Positions 25,891-35,070 are shown, counted from the first letter of the stretch. The stretch is 64,000 bases of DNA from Colimorpha sp045576855 (GCA_045576855.1 JAZNHG010000015.1:1-64000); one strand, 5' to 3'. The notes: a model not told the origin generated them from the letters alone. Program-made: numbers and translations.

Positions 25891-27297
25891 TTAGAACTGG
25901 AAGTAGATGAATGTCTCGTTGAACACGCCGTACACGAATATCACCGCCAGCACCGTCAGGTAGCAGCAGTAGCGTACCACGCCGTATCTTACACCTCTCA
26001 TGTCGAGCCCGTGTTCGCGTCCGCGCTGCAGCCATTCCGCCACCAGCATGACGGCCACAAAGGCAATTGCCCGCATCGGCGGATTGAATCCCGCCAGGCC
26101 GCCGCCGACCATGCCGGCGTAGAAGTCGATGGCCTCGCCGATACTCTGGCTGCGGAAGAGCACCCAGCCCAAGGCCGCCAGCGTGAAGGTCAGCGTCATC
26201 TGTCCCAGCTCCTTGAGGTTGGGCAGCCAGCGCCCTTCGGCGATGGTGTCGGTGTATTTGCGGTTCTTGCCCAGCAGGATGAGAGGCAGGAAGAGGCAGG
26301 CGTGGAAAGCCCCCCAGGCCAGGAAGGTCCAGTTGGCGCCGTGCCACAGGCCGCTGACGAGGAAGATGACAAAGGTGTTGCGCACCACCTTCCACCGCGC
26401 CACGCGGCTGCCGCCCAGGGGAATGTAGACATAGTCGCGGAACCAAGTGGTGAGGCTGATGTGCCAGCGGCGCCAGAACTCGGCTATGTCGCGGCTGAAG
26501 TAGGGCACGTTGAAGTTGCGCATCAACCGGATGCCGAACAGCTTGGCACAGCCGATGGCTATGTCGCTGTAGCCCGAGAAGTCGCAGTAGATTTGGATGG
26601 AGAAGAGCGCTGCCGCCAGCACCAGGTCCAGGCTGCCGCTCCCGCCGATGTCGGCCCACACCCCGTCTACAAAGACGGCGCAGTTGTCGGCCACGACCAC
26701 CTTCTTGAAGAATCCCCACAGCATCTGGCGAACGCCGTCGACGGACATCGTGTAGTCGAACTTCCGCTCCTTCAGGAATTGCGGCAGCAGGTTGGTGGCC
26801 CTCTCGATGGGACCCGCCACCAGCTGGGGGAAGAAGCTGACGTAGGCGAAGAAGGCCACCACGTCGCGCGTGGGCTCCATCTTGCCGCGGTAGATGTCTA
26901 TGCTGTAGCTCAGCGCCTGGAAGGTGTAGAACGAGATGCCCACGGGCAGGATGAGATGCAGCATCACGCTGTCGCCGCTGCAGCCCAGCAAGCGGGCCAG
27001 CTCGGCGGCGAAGAAGTCGTAGTATTTGAAGAGCCCCAGGATGCCCAGGTTCAGTCCGATATTGCCCCACAGGGCCGCTTTGCGCCATCGCTGCTGTTCT
27101 ATCAGCAGGCCGCTGGCGTAAGAGCAGAGGGTGGTGAAGGCGATGAGGAGTAGGAACCGCCAGTCCCACCAGCCGTAGAAGAGGTAGCTGGCACCCACCA
27201 CCAGCAGGTTCTGCCAGCGGGGCTGTTTGCCTAGCAGCCAGTAGAGGGCGAAGGTGAGCGGCAGGAAGAGGAAGAATTCTATCGAAGTGAAGAGCAT
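25891..27297 (-). CDS. MBOAT family O-acyltransferase
   Basis: The chosen start is the ATG at 27297 (468 residues), which begins MLFTSIEFFLFLPLTFALYWLL; the longer in-frame N-terminus is Pro-rich antisense noise. About ten membrane helices follow, with the family motif RYYDFFxx-like YYDFFAAELARLL and GISFYTFQALSYSIDIYR. Near residue 320 is the active His of SGLWHGANWTFLAWGAFH. MBOAT proteins such as AlgI or DltB move acyl groups across the membrane; here the SGNH partner probably finishes the transfer. It overlaps the GT2 gene upstream by 19 bases. Confidence 0.93.
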   Translation of the reverse strand: MLFTSIEFFLFLPLTFALYWLLGKQPRWQNLLVVGASYLFYGWWDWRFLLLIAFTTLCSYASGLLIEQQRWRKAALWGNIGLNLGILGLFKYYDFFAAELARLLGCSGDSVMLHLILPVGISFYTFQALSYSIDIYRGKMEPTRDVVAFFAYVSFFPQLVAGPIERATNLLPQFLKERKFDYTMSVDGVRQMLWGFFKKVVVADNCAVFVDGVWADIGGSGSLDLVLAAALFSIQIYCDFSGYSDIAIGCAKLFGIRLMRNFNVPYFSRDIAEFWRRWHISLTTWFRDYVYIPLGGSRVARWKVVRNTFVIFLVSGLWHGANWTFLAWGAFHACLFLPLILLGKNRKYTDTIAEGRWLPNLKELGQMTLTFTLAALGWVLFRSQSIGEAIDFYAGMVGGGLAGFNPPMRAIAFVAVMLVAEWLQRGREHGLDMRGVRYGVVRYCCYLTVLAVIFVYGVFNETFIYFQF

Positions 27298-28196
27298 AGT
27301 TTGTTGTATAGTTGCAGCAGGGCTGGGTGTAGGCTGGCCAGGCGGTAAAGCCGGCGGTGGCGGGGCGTGACGCATTCCTGCCGGAAGCAGCGCCACTCGT
27401 CTGGGGTGAGTGTGTCGCCTTTGGCGAGGCGAGTGATATAGTTGGAGGCCAGCACCTGGTAGATGACTCGTTTGTCGATGTCCTCCATCGGCAGGAAGAG
27501 CATTTCCAGCATGTGGTGCGCCCGACGGCTGTCGGCCTCGAGAGCGGGGTCGGCGGTGCGGGTGATGCTGCCCTGGCGCACGCGATAGGTGTAGAGGCAG
27601 TCGGCTATGGTCTTGACGCTCTTGGCATGCAGCATGGCCTGGGTGGTGAAGAGATCGTCCTCGGCACGGCGCAGGCCGTCGGCAAAGCGCAAGTTGTTGT
27701 CATCGAGGAACTGGCGCCGGTAGGATCGTTGCCAGATGCATACGAAATGGATGTCTGTGGGCTTCAGGCGGTGGCGATTGTAGTAGCTCCAGCCGTCGCA
27801 GTGCTCGGGGCTGGTTATCGTGGGATTGTATGTGTATTCACCGCTGTCCTCATGTAGCTTTCTGGCGTTGAAGGCTATGATGTCCTCGCCGGTGAGTTCG
27901 GCGGAGAGGGATGTCAGGGCGCCTTCGGTGAGGAGGTCGTCGCTGTCCACGAAGAGGATGTATTCGCCGCGGGCTGCTTCCAGCCCGCGGTTGCGTGCGG
28001 TGGCCATGCCTCTGTTCTCCTGATGGATGACCCTCACGTCGGGGTAGCGTTCCAGCAAGGCCGCCGTGCCGTCGGTGCTGCCGTCGTCGACGACGATGAC
28101 CTCGCAGCCCTGGTGTTCCTGCGCGAGGATGCTGTCGAGGCATTGCGGCAGGTAGGCTTCGGCGTTGTAGGCGGGTATGATAATGGAGAGCTTCAT
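27279..28196 (-). CDS. Glycosyltransferase family 2
   Basis: The start is the ATG at 28196 (305 residues); longer frames to 28964 are antisense to the transposase gene. It has MKLSIIIPAYNAEAYLPQCL, EVIVVDDGSTDGTAAL, ARNRGLEAARGEYILFVDSDDLL (DXD near residue 90) and the GT2 RxxED segment RRAEDDLFTTQAML. It acts in the cytoplasm. The start codon overlaps the stop of the transposase gene upstream as ATGA, which puts a transposase and a capsule gene in one transcript. Confidence 0.9.
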   Translation of the reverse strand: MKLSIIIPAYNAEAYLPQCLDSILAQEHQGCEVIVVDDGSTDGTAALLERYPDVRVIHQENRGMATARNRGLEAARGEYILFVDSDDLLTEGALTSLSAELTGEDIIAFNARKLHEDSGEYTYNPTITSPEHCDGWSYYNRHRLKPTDIHFVCIWQRSYRRQFLDDNNLRFADGLRRAEDDLFTTQAMLHAKSVKTIADCLYTYRVRQGSITRTADPALEADSRRAHHMLEMLFLPMEDIDKRVIYQVLASNYITRLAKGDTLTPDEWRCFRQECVTPRHRRLYRLASLHPALLQLYNKLCSSLR

Positions 28197-29266
28197 TGGG
28201 TAGCGGCGATGGTTTCGGCTATGGTATTCAGTGCGTTGCATTGTTCTCGGCTGACAACGGTATGGGTGGCGTGGTGTTTCCATGGGGCCAGTTGCAGCAG
28301 ACGGCCTTCGGCGCAGGCATAGAAGGCTTGGCCTACAGGTTTGTAGAGGTCGGGGAATCCGTTCTCCATGAGGTGGATCAGGGGGCGGTGGTTTTCGCTG
28401 GCTTTTAGGGCTATGGCTTTTTCGGCTTCCGATATGAAGGCGCCGATGAGGACTGTGTCTTTTTGTGAGGCTTCGGAGCAGCGGGTGGTGTAGGCTTGCA
28501 GTTCTGTGGGCGACCAGTGACGGCGGCAGTGTACGGCCATCAAGGGCGATTGCAGCAGGGCAAGGTTGCCGATGGCGTCGAAGGTATGGCCGGCCACGGT
28601 GATATTGCGGTGGATGGTGAAGTAGGGATTGTTGGTGCGCTTGAGGAGCAGGCGGCGTGGGTTGTCTCGGATGTAGTCTATCATGCGTTGCAGCTGGCCT
28701 TTGCCTTGGAGGATGCGGTCGTTGTAGCCCTCGGCGAAGAGGCGGCGGAAGGGCTTTCCCTGCGGCGCAAGCGCCGCCGCACCCGACAAATCCCCGGCAA
28801 GAGGGGCTGCGCCCGCCGTATTCCCCTCGGCTTTGTCCCTTGCAAGGGAGCCTGTGCCGGAAAGCTGCCCCTCGGCTTTGTCCCGTGTAAGGGCGCTTGC
28901 GCCCTCCGTTGCTGTCGTTGCCTCTGTTAGCCGTCCATAGGCCCGCCCGCAGGCTATCTTCCACGACGAGAAGAGGCTCCCCAGCGGCTTCGGCAGCCGG
29001 GTGGTGGCTTGCAGGATGACATGTACATGATCCGGCATCACCTGGTATTGCAGCAGCCGCAGCTGTGGGTAGCGGTCACAAAGGGCATAGAGTTCGTGGC
29101 GCACATCCTCTCCCAATGGCGTTAGCTCTATGTGGGCTGTTTGTACGTCACCACACACCTTTCCCAACAGGGGGCGTCGCCCTTCCACGGTCACCGTCAG
29201 CATATAGATGCAGGGCGACTTGTAGTCGTGTGTATGACTTCGGAATATCTGCTGGTTGTCAGCCAT
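28193..29266 (-). CDS. REP-associated tyrosine transposase (RAYT-like), with repeat C inserted
   Basis: This 357-residue HUH/Y1 protein has the HUH pair in VMPDHVHVIL near residue 80 and the catalytic Tyr in RMIDYIRDNPRR near 195, so it may be active. Between them, residues about 115-165 form a low-complexity stretch (ARDKAEG and SGAAALAPQG) coded by repeat C. The C-terminal 150 residues are an extra domain seen in some Bacteroidota relatives; its role is unknown. Repeat C also flanks the gene (29279-29371). Its stop overlaps the GT2 start. Confidence 0.88.
   Translation of the reverse strand: MADNQQIFRSHTHDYKSPCIYMLTVTVEGRRPLLGKVCGDVQTAHIELTPLGEDVRHELYALCDRYPQLRLLQYQVMPDHVHVILQATTRLPKPLGSLFSSWKIACGRAYGRLTEATTATEGASALTRDKAEGQLSGTGSLARDKAEGNTAGAAPLAGDLSGAAALAPQGKPFRRLFAEGYNDRILQGKGQLQRMIDYIRDNPRRLLLKRTNNPYFTIHRNITVAGHTFDAIGNLALLQSPLMAVHCRRHWSPTELQAYTTRCSEASQKDTVLIGAFISEAEKAIALKASENHRPLIHLMENGFPDLYKPVGQAFYACAEGRLLQLAPWKHHATHTVVSREQCNALNTIAETIAATQ
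28762..28907. repeat. Repeat family C inside the RAYT gene
   Basis: The block contains one unit with GCGGCGCAAGCGCCGC then ACCCGACAAA at 28762-28790. Two copies of CCCCTCGGCTTTGTCCC follow at 28823-28839 and 28868-28884, in opposite orientation to the first. The last continues as GTGTAAGGGCGCTTGCGCC to 28907. All remain in frame with the transposase. Confidence 0.82.
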
Positions 29267-29278
29267 AATGGTGGGGGA

Positions 29279-29371
29279 ACTTTGTCCCGTAGCAAGCGCT
29301 TGCTCTTGAATGTTGTCTGATTATAAGGGAGAGAACCGTGGGCTTTGTCCTGTTGCAAGCGCTTGCGCTTG
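29279..29371. repeat. Repeat family C in the RAYT upstream gap
   Basis: Two copies are found, TTTGTCCCGTAGCAAGCGC (29281-29299) and GGCTTTGTCCTGTTGCAAGC (29341-29360), each with AGCAAGCGCTTGCGC-type palindromes. This gap (29267-29372) has no other signal. Confidence 0.78.
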
Positions 29372-29372
29372 C

Positions 29373-30365
29373 CTATCTGAGAAGGTTGTGGAGGCGCTTC
29401 TCCAGCTCGGCGAAGTAGCCTGCCACCACTTGCCATGCGCCGTCCTTCAGGCGGGGTTGTTCGAAGAACTCTTTGTATTGCTGCGGATTGCGTTGCAGGT
29501 CTGCTATCTTCTGCAGGAGGGCGCTGTTGTCGCCGTCGGGGTTCCAGAAGAGGATGGCGTCGTGGTTGAGGATGTCGGATTCGGGGTTGCCGCCGGCGCC
29601 CCAGTAGATGGGTATGCATCCGGAGCCTATGCAGTGGAAGAGTTTCTCGGTGACGTAGCCCTCGACCGAAGCATTCTCCGGGCAGATGTAGAATCGGTAT
29701 TGCTTTAGGAATTCGGCTTTGTTGTCGTTGAACTTTGTCTTCAGCTCGTCGGTGTTGTGCAGCAGTTTTCCCGCACAGTCGACGGTGCCGATGGCGTTGA
29801 GCTGCTGTACCATGGCGGTGCGGAGGATGGCGCCGGGGTCGTCGGGCCCGCGGTTGCCACTGACGAGGGCGCAGAAGCGGTTGCGCGAGGTTTCAAGTTG
29901 CTGGTGGCTCAGCCGGTCGCAGATGCGGCGTATGTCTTCCTCGGTAGACTCCGGAGGAAACATTTCCAGTATCCATAGGGGAAATCGCATGTAGCGAGGA
30001 TCGTCGGTATTGTCGAAGCCCAGGCTGAGGTCGATGCTGTGGTGGTCGAGGAGGTTGTGCAGGTAGGGCGCAAATCCGGGGTAGTGGTTGTTCTCGCCGT
30101 TGAAATAGATGCACTTTGTCGGGTGGCTTGGTGCTTGCACCAATCGCAAAAAAGCATCCATCCGCAGCAGGTTGATGCTTCCCAGTGAGGAGAAAAAGAC
30201 AAAGCGGGCTTTAGGGTAGCGCTCGAGGAAACCTCTTTTTTGTAGATAGGAGGAAAACCATATCTCGTCGGCAGGCTGTTTGTTCCACCAGTTGTAGTAG
30301 CGGATGCGCCCGTCGGTAGAAGTCAGCGGGTTGCGGTAACGGCAGTAGAGGGTGCGTAGGCTCAT
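29373..30365 (-). CDS. Glycosyltransferase family 10 (alpha-1,3/4-fucosyltransferase-like)
   Basis: This 330-residue protein carries the diagnostic GT10 donor motif near residues 225-250: YRFYICPENASVEGYVTEKL, then HCIGSGCIPIYWGAGG. Family members transfer L-fucose from GDP-fucose to GlcNAc or Glc, giving Lewis-type structures. The donor is made by gmd and fcl in the same locus (42847 and 44291), so the pathway is complete here. The length and motif are normal. The acceptor and linkage cannot be told. It overlaps the upstream GT8 gene by one base (ATGA). Confidence 0.93.
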   Translation of the reverse strand: MSLRTLYCRYRNPLTSTDGRIRYYNWWNKQPADEIWFSSYLQKRGFLERYPKARFVFFSSLGSINLLRMDAFLRLVQAPSHPTKCIYFNGENNHYPGFAPYLHNLLDHHSIDLSLGFDNTDDPRYMRFPLWILEMFPPESTEEDIRRICDRLSHQQLETSRNRFCALVSGNRGPDDPGAILRTAMVQQLNAIGTVDCAGKLLHNTDELKTKFNDNKAEFLKQYRFYICPENASVEGYVTEKLFHCIGSGCIPIYWGAGGNPESDILNHDAILFWNPDGDNSALLQKIADLQRNPQQYKEFFEQPRLKDGAWQVVAGYFAELEKRLHNLLR

Positions 30366-31231
30366 CAGGCGTAGAGTAGTTTGCGGGCTTTGCGTATCAG
30401 ATGTTTGTATTCCAGCAGGACAGCGTCGGTATTGCGTTTATGCATCATTCTCAGCATCATCAGTTGCAGTTCTTGTTTGGGTACCGAGAGTGGTGACCAC
30501 TGCTGCATCCAGGGTTTCTTCTCGCCGGCATAGTGTATCACGGCTACCGAGTGGGGGTCTGCCACATTGTTTGTGTATTTATAGCCGAGGTGTTTCTCGT
30601 AATATTTTGCATAGTATGCAATAACGCCGTATTTCTCACCCATATCGAGTTCGGGGTGCTGGGGCCAGTCGGAATAGTAGGCTTGGAGAATGTCTTGGTC
30701 GCCACAGATACCTTTGGTTCTGATAACGTCTGGAATCAGTTTTTCAAATTTGGCTGAAAGTCCTTGTTCGGGTACAATGGTCATAATGCCTGAGGTGAGG
30801 TCTACCCAGTCTTCGTTGCCGGGATAGCTCTTGCCGGCAATCATGGCGCTCATGTGTGGTAGTTGGAACAGATGGTCAAGGTTGTGCAGAATATAGATAT
30901 CGGCATCGAGATAAACAATCTTGTCGAATTGTGTCTGCTCGAAAACCAGAAGCTTGTCGAAGGTGTGACTGAAACGACGGTCGCCGTGGTTCTCGTTGTT
31001 GTCTATGAGTTGCTGTGGAATGGAGATGGAATTGTTGTATTCGATGATGTTGATTCCGTTCTCCTTCAGTTGTTCGCAAAGCTTTTCCTCTTCCTTGACG
31101 AGGTCGCGGGGTAGCATGGCGTAGAGGGGAATCTTGGTGCCAGTCTGTTTCAGGCTGAGATACATGGCCATGATTCCCAGTAGGTAGCTCTTGCCGGTGG
31201 AGATAGTGATGTATGCGTAGTTCGAATTCAT
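30365..31231 (-). CDS. Glycosyltransferase family 8
   Basis: This 288-residue protein has a GT8 (glycogenin-like) layout: an AYITISTGKSYLLGIMAMYLSL start, FDKLLVFEQTQFDKIVYLDADIYILHNLDHLF near residues 90-120 with the DAD metal site, DLTSGIMTIVPE, then a C-terminal AVIHYAGEKKPW with the conserved HYxGxxKPW. It probably uses a UDP-hexose such as UDP-Gal or UDP-Glc. It overlaps neighbours on both sides (the GT10 gene by one base, the next gene by 4 bases). Confidence 0.9.
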   Translation of the reverse strand: MNSNYAYITISTGKSYLLGIMAMYLSLKQTGTKIPLYAMLPRDLVKEEEKLCEQLKENGINIIEYNNSISIPQQLIDNNENHGDRRFSHTFDKLLVFEQTQFDKIVYLDADIYILHNLDHLFQLPHMSAMIAGKSYPGNEDWVDLTSGIMTIVPEQGLSAKFEKLIPDVIRTKGICGDQDILQAYYSDWPQHPELDMGEKYGVIAYYAKYYEKHLGYKYTNNVADPHSVAVIHYAGEKKPWMQQWSPLSVPKQELQLMMLRMMHKRNTDAVLLEYKHLIRKARKLLYA

Positions 31232-32010
31232 TTGGTGAGAAAAAGCATTTTTTTGATTCGATATTTGATTTCTTTATCCCATGTGCGTTTCTTCATACGC
31301 TTGCGGGTGGCCCAGATGGGGTAGTCTTTCAGTTTTTCCCAGTCACCCTCGGTGAAGATTTCTTCCACGGGGAGTGTGGCGATTCCGTATTTCACGGAGA
31401 GCAGGCTGAAGACACTTTGGTCGTGTCGGTGTTCTTGAAAATTAGGGTCGTTGGGTAGACGGGACGGTTCATCGGTGGTGAGACTGTGGTGTGAGGTGTG
31501 GATATAATACCAAGTGTCAATGAACTGTTGGGAGAGGGGCTTCTTCTGGATGATGAAACAAGTTGTCGCCACTTGGCCGTGTTCCATATAGTCGGGATTG
31601 CCGAGTACACCGAGGTACTCAAAAAGGTCGGACTTGGTCCATTCTGCTTCTCGCCAGTGCTGGTCAAAGGCGACAATTCCTGCAGGACATTTTTGGGCCA
31701 TCTCGCAGTATTCGTGCAGGCGTTTGATGCCTTTGGGATTCAGTGTACATCCGGCATCGGCATACACAAGGAAATCCCCTTCGTCCATGCGGTCCATAGT
31801 GCGACGAACCAGATAGGGTTTCCATATCCAGTAACCATATCCACGGCCATGCAACAAGTGTTTGTATTTTTTGCGGAACCAGGTCTCTAAAATTCGTTCA
31901 TCTCCCACGGTGATGTCGTCGAACACATTCATGGAGTCAGCCTCCCTGCGGATGCGTTTCTGTGAGCCATAACGGCTGTCAGCAAAAGCGAGAAAAAATA
32001 ATCTTGGCAT
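31228..32010 (-). CDS. Putative glycosyltransferase of an unnamed capsule family
   Basis: I chose the ATG at 32010 (260 residues), giving MPRLFFLAFADSRYG, over a longer frame to 32217 that is antisense to the next gene. The protein has RGYGYWIWKPYLV and then DEGDFLVYADAGCTLNPKG near residues 85-100, where the DAG-C segment resembles the metal-binding turn of GT-A enzymes found in Bacteroidota capsule loci. No exact family is known to me. It may be a glycosyltransferase; this is inferred from the motif and neighbours. Confidence 0.6.
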   Translation of the reverse strand: MPRLFFLAFADSRYGSQKRIRREADSMNVFDDITVGDERILETWFRKKYKHLLHGRGYGYWIWKPYLVRRTMDRMDEGDFLVYADAGCTLNPKGIKRLHEYCEMAQKCPAGIVAFDQHWREAEWTKSDLFEYLGVLGNPDYMEHGQVATTCFIIQKKPLSQQFIDTWYYIHTSHHSLTTDEPSRLPNDPNFQEHRHDQSVFSLLSVKYGIATLPVEEIFTEGDWEKLKDYPIWATRKRMKKRTWDKEIKYRIKKMLFLTK

Positions 32011-32021
32011 ATAATAGTAGA

Positions 32022-32954
32022 TTATAGTTTTATTCCACGCAGACGTGTAAAAAACAGATTTGCTCGTTTGGTGAAGAGTAATTGTGTAAGCAGACGGAAG
32101 TTTAGGAATGGATATTTTGACAACTTCCTGTGCAGCCATTTGGTGGTATTGTCCAGCCCCCATTTCTGCTTTGCCTTTTGGTAAGCTTCGTAGAAACGGT
32201 AGTCGTCGTAGAGCCATTGGTAATTATGCTTGCTTTCGAAGTCGGTCAGCGGATACTTCTCGAAGTCCGTGATGCGATATTTGTTGTCTATCGCCGATTG
32301 CTTGACGATGGTCGTTTGTCCGGCAAGGTGCCTCACCACAGACCTTGTGCATACAACACTCCAAATGGCGTTGAGGCTCATAATGTTCTGCTCGTCGCAA
32401 TCAGCACCATACAAGTCAAACGACTCATCGAACGGCCCCGTGATATCGAATACTTTGCGTTTCCACACGAAACACCAGGGGGCAAAATGCTTTTGGTGTT
32501 CCCAGCCTTTGTAGAATTCTTTGTCGCGTGGCAGTGCTTCAGGAGTCATCTTGGGGTAGTCGCCGCTGTCGTCGATAGGCGAAAAGCAGAGGAATCGTTG
32601 GTGATTGTCGGCCACCTCGCGGATGGCGCTGAACCAACCTTTGTGGAAGATGATGTCGTTGTTGCAGAATGCGATGTATTCGCCATCGGTGTGTTCAATT
32701 CCAATATTGAAAAAACGGTGGAATCCAAATTTCTCGTTGGGTACCAAAACCTCCACGTTGGGGTAATGGTATTGGTAGGGATTCTCTTTGTTACTCTCGA
32801 TGAGAAGTATTTGGAGGCTTTCGGCTACCCATGTCTCCGAAGCAAGGAGAGACTCTATGGCCTGCTTGTTGAGGTTGTAGATGTCGTCGTCGAGAGCATA
32901 GGAGAGTATGATGACAGACAGTTTATCTTTGATTCCGTTGCCGTATTTTCTCAT
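32022..32954 (-). CDS. Glycosyltransferase family 2
   Basis: The start is the ATG at 32954 (310 residues); an earlier TTG in the same frame at 32978 lies in repeat B and is less likely. The GT-A signatures are KLSVIILSYALDDDIY, ILLIESNKENPY, NEKFGFHRFFNIGIEHTDGEYIAFCNNDIIFHKGWF (NND metal site near 100) and GPFDESFDLYGADCDEQN. It resembles rhamnosyl- and galactofuranosyl-type transferases in layout, but the donor is unknown. Repeat B lies just before its start. Confidence 0.87.
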   Translation of the reverse strand: MRKYGNGIKDKLSVIILSYALDDDIYNLNKQAIESLLASETWVAESLQILLIESNKENPYQYHYPNVEVLVPNEKFGFHRFFNIGIEHTDGEYIAFCNNDIIFHKGWFSAIREVADNHQRFLCFSPIDDSGDYPKMTPEALPRDKEFYKGWEHQKHFAPWCFVWKRKVFDITGPFDESFDLYGADCDEQNIMSLNAIWSVVCTRSVVRHLAGQTTIVKQSAIDNKYRITDFEKYPLTDFESKHNYQWLYDDYRFYEAYQKAKQKWGLDNTTKWLHRKLSKYPFLNFRLLTQLLFTKRANLFFTRLRGIKL

Positions 32955-33049
32955 CTTAATCAGATATTTATATTTCAATCAGAGGTTAATATCTCAATCA
33001 GAATGAAAAGAACTATCAGAATCTTTCTTTTACAATCTGATTGAGAATA
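32955..33049. repeat. Repeat family B, block 2
   Basis: The block carries three CTTAATCAG or CTCAATCAG ends and the shared CTATCAGAATCTTTCTTTTA and TGATTGAGAATAAT segments. It fills the gap between a GT2 gene and the CE4 deacetylase gene. Confidence 0.85.
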
Positions 33050-33078
33050 ATAAAGTCATTTAGACTGTTTTTGTGTGA

Positions 33079-33789
33079 TTATGGCTGTCTCAGTTCGATG
33101 CGGGGCAATGTCAGGGGGTTGGCTCCGCGGCGGACGGTGCCTCCCCAGGCGCAGAGGGCGGTGCGGAAGGATTGTAGTTTGACGATGGTGAGGGTGTCGG
33201 TATTATAGGCCCCGTGGGGGTAGGAGAAATGGTGAACGGGGTGGCCGAGGAGTGCCTCCAGCTCCTGCCGGGATTGAGTAATCTCTTTCTGTTGGTCGTC
33301 GAGTGAAAGGGTGTCGAGACGGGGGTGGCTGACGGTGTGGGCGCCGATGGTGCAGAGGGGGGCGGCATCGAGGCATTTGAGAGATTCGGAGCTGATTCCC
33401 AATAGCTCGCCCGGATACCACCACATGGGGAGTCGGTTGTCGATGAAGCCGGTGGTGATATAGACGGCGAAAGGGATTTCGAGGCGTTTCAGCAAGGGAT
33501 AGGCGATGTCGTGGTTGTCCTGGTATCCGTCGTCGAAGGTGAGGCAGATGGTTTTTTTAGTGGATAGTGAATAGTGGTTAGTGAGTAGGGATGAAAGTTC
33601 GTCTATTTTGATGAAGGTGTACCCATTCTGGCGATAGTCTAGTATGGTTTGTTCGAGGAAGTCGGGAGTGACCTCCAGCTCGCGCTGCGCAGGGTCGTCG
33701 CTGCGGCGCTCCACCACGCGGTGCAACATCAGGATGTGCCCCAGTATGGGGTGAGTGAGGTTGTGGAGTTTGCGGCGGAGGTCAATCAT
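33079..33789 (-). CDS. Polysaccharide deacetylase (CE4 NodB-type)
   Basis: This 236-residue protein has the NodB-domain motif TBD-type LTFDDGYQDN near residue 85 and HTVSHP (IGAHTVSHPRLD) near 155, giving the metal-binding Asp-His-His triad. A third motif region HPVHHFSYPHGAYN contains the RPPxG-like turn. There is no clear signal peptide (MIDLRRKLHNLTHPILGHILMLHR), so it may be cytoplasmic or loosely associated. It probably removes N-acetyl from a glycan or its lipid-linked precursor. It lies between repeat-B blocks. Confidence 0.87.
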   Translation of the reverse strand: MIDLRRKLHNLTHPILGHILMLHRVVERRSDDPAQRELEVTPDFLEQTILDYRQNGYTFIKIDELSSLLTNHYSLSTKKTICLTFDDGYQDNHDIAYPLLKRLEIPFAVYITTGFIDNRLPMWWYPGELLGISSESLKCLDAAPLCTIGAHTVSHPRLDTLSLDDQQKEITQSRQELEALLGHPVHHFSYPHGAYNTDTLTIVKLQSFRTALCAWGGTVRRGANPLTLPRIELRQP

Positions 33790-33803
33790 ATTGTGTTTTT
33801 GTG

Positions 33804-33942
33804 CTCAATCAGACTTCTTGTCTCAATCAGAACAAAAAGAATTATCAGAAATTTCTTTTATAATCTGATTGAGAATAATTCAGGCCATTTGGGTGGTTCG
33901 GTTAGAGATATTCTTTTCTGTTCTTTTTGTTCTGGTTGAGAT
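33804..33942. repeat. Repeat family B, block 3
   Basis: An inverted pair is visible: CTCAATCAGAACAAAAAG (33832-33849) and CTTTTTGTTCTGGTTGAG (33923-33940), with TTCGGTTAGAGATATTC between. The same inner sequence occurs in blocks 1 and 6. Confidence 0.88.
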
Positions 33943-33947
33943 TTATA

Positions 33948-34961
33948 TCATTTTCTTTTGAACAGCAGGCATTTGACTATCAGTTTGCGGCGGTTTTTCT
34001 TTGGCAGGGTTGGGTAGAGGCCGCTGGCGAGGAGACGGATGAGGGCGAAGGGTGTGTACTGAGAGAGGAAGTATCTGTGTTCCACATAGTCCAGAGCGCC
34101 ATAGGCGATATGGGATTTGAACTTGCGGCGCAGGGCATCGCCGGAGTAGTTGCCGGGGGTGTTGTGGTCGATGAGCAGTTGGGCGAAGGCCTTGAGGTGG
34201 GTGATGTCTTCTTTGGAATCGATCGTGCAAGGAACGAAGTTGTCGAGGAAATACTGTTTCTCTTCGTCTGTGAAGTTGGGGTTGAGCCAGAGGAGCATCT
34301 TGAGGCGCACCTCGTTGCTTTTCACGATCTGGGCTTCGCGTCGCGAGGTGGAGATCTGGGTGGCATGGGTGCGGTAGTGGAAGAGGGTGCGCTGGACGTT
34401 GTAGACCTGCGTGACGCGGTAGACGTTGGCCCACATCATGTAGTCCTCGGCCGGGAAGGCCTCGGTGCTGTAGCGGAGGTGGTTGTCGACCATGACGGCG
34501 CGGCGGAACACCGGCACGATGACCGTGCATCCGAAGAGCATCTGGGCTTTGGAGTCCTCGTGCTGCTCGGGGAAGCGTACCAGCGAGGTCTTGGTGCCGA
34601 AGAACTGGAATCCGAAGCTGCAGACTCCCACTTCGGGATGGCTGTCGAGGACACGTATGCCGGTCTCCAACCAGTCGGGTTCGGCGATGTCGTCGCCGTC
34701 CATACGGGCCACCAGCTCGGTGTCGATGAGGTCGAGGCCTCGGTTGAGGTTCTCGGAGAGGCCCACATTGTTGGGGAAGGAGGCGATGCGGATGCGGGGG
34801 GCGTCGATGGTGCGCACCACGTCCAGGGTGTTGTCCGTCGAGGCGTCGTCGACCACCAGCAGCTCGAAGTCGCGGTAGGTCTGACGGAGGACGCTGTGGA
34901 TGGCTTCCTCGACCCAGGGGGCTACATTATATGTCGGCATCAGCACGGTTACTCTCGGCAT
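33948..34961 (-). CDS. Glycosyltransferase family 2
   Basis: This 337-residue protein has TVLMPTYNVAPWVEEAIHSV, FELLVVDDASTDNTLD, NNVGLSENLNRGLDLI and TELVARMDGDDIAEPDWL, where DGDD is the metal site near residue 93. It is a cytoplasmic inverting transferase. It is flanked by repeat-B blocks on both sides, so it may have been brought in as a unit between them. Confidence 0.9.
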   Translation of the reverse strand: MPRVTVLMPTYNVAPWVEEAIHSVLRQTYRDFELLVVDDASTDNTLDVVRTIDAPRIRIASFPNNVGLSENLNRGLDLIDTELVARMDGDDIAEPDWLETGIRVLDSHPEVGVCSFGFQFFGTKTSLVRFPEQHEDSKAQMLFGCTVIVPVFRRAVMVDNHLRYSTEAFPAEDYMMWANVYRVTQVYNVQRTLFHYRTHATQISTSRREAQIVKSNEVRLKMLLWLNPNFTDEEKQYFLDNFVPCTIDSKEDITHLKAFAQLLIDHNTPGNYSGDALRRKFKSHIAYGALDYVEHRYFLSQYTPFALIRLLASGLYPTLPKKNRRKLIVKCLLFKRK

Positions 34962-34974
34962 ATCCTTGTTTATG

Positions 34975-35070
34975 TCTCAATCAGATTTATATCTCAATCA
35001 GAACTAAAAGAACAATTAGAATGGTGTCTCAATCAGAACTAAAAGAACTATTAGAATGATAATTGAGATT
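34975..35070. repeat. Repeat family B, block 4
   Basis: Three forward copies of CTCAATCAG are seen (34976, 34994, 35030), with CAATTATCATTCTAATAG-type sequence. The C-terminal tail of the following gene is read from it. Confidence 0.85.
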
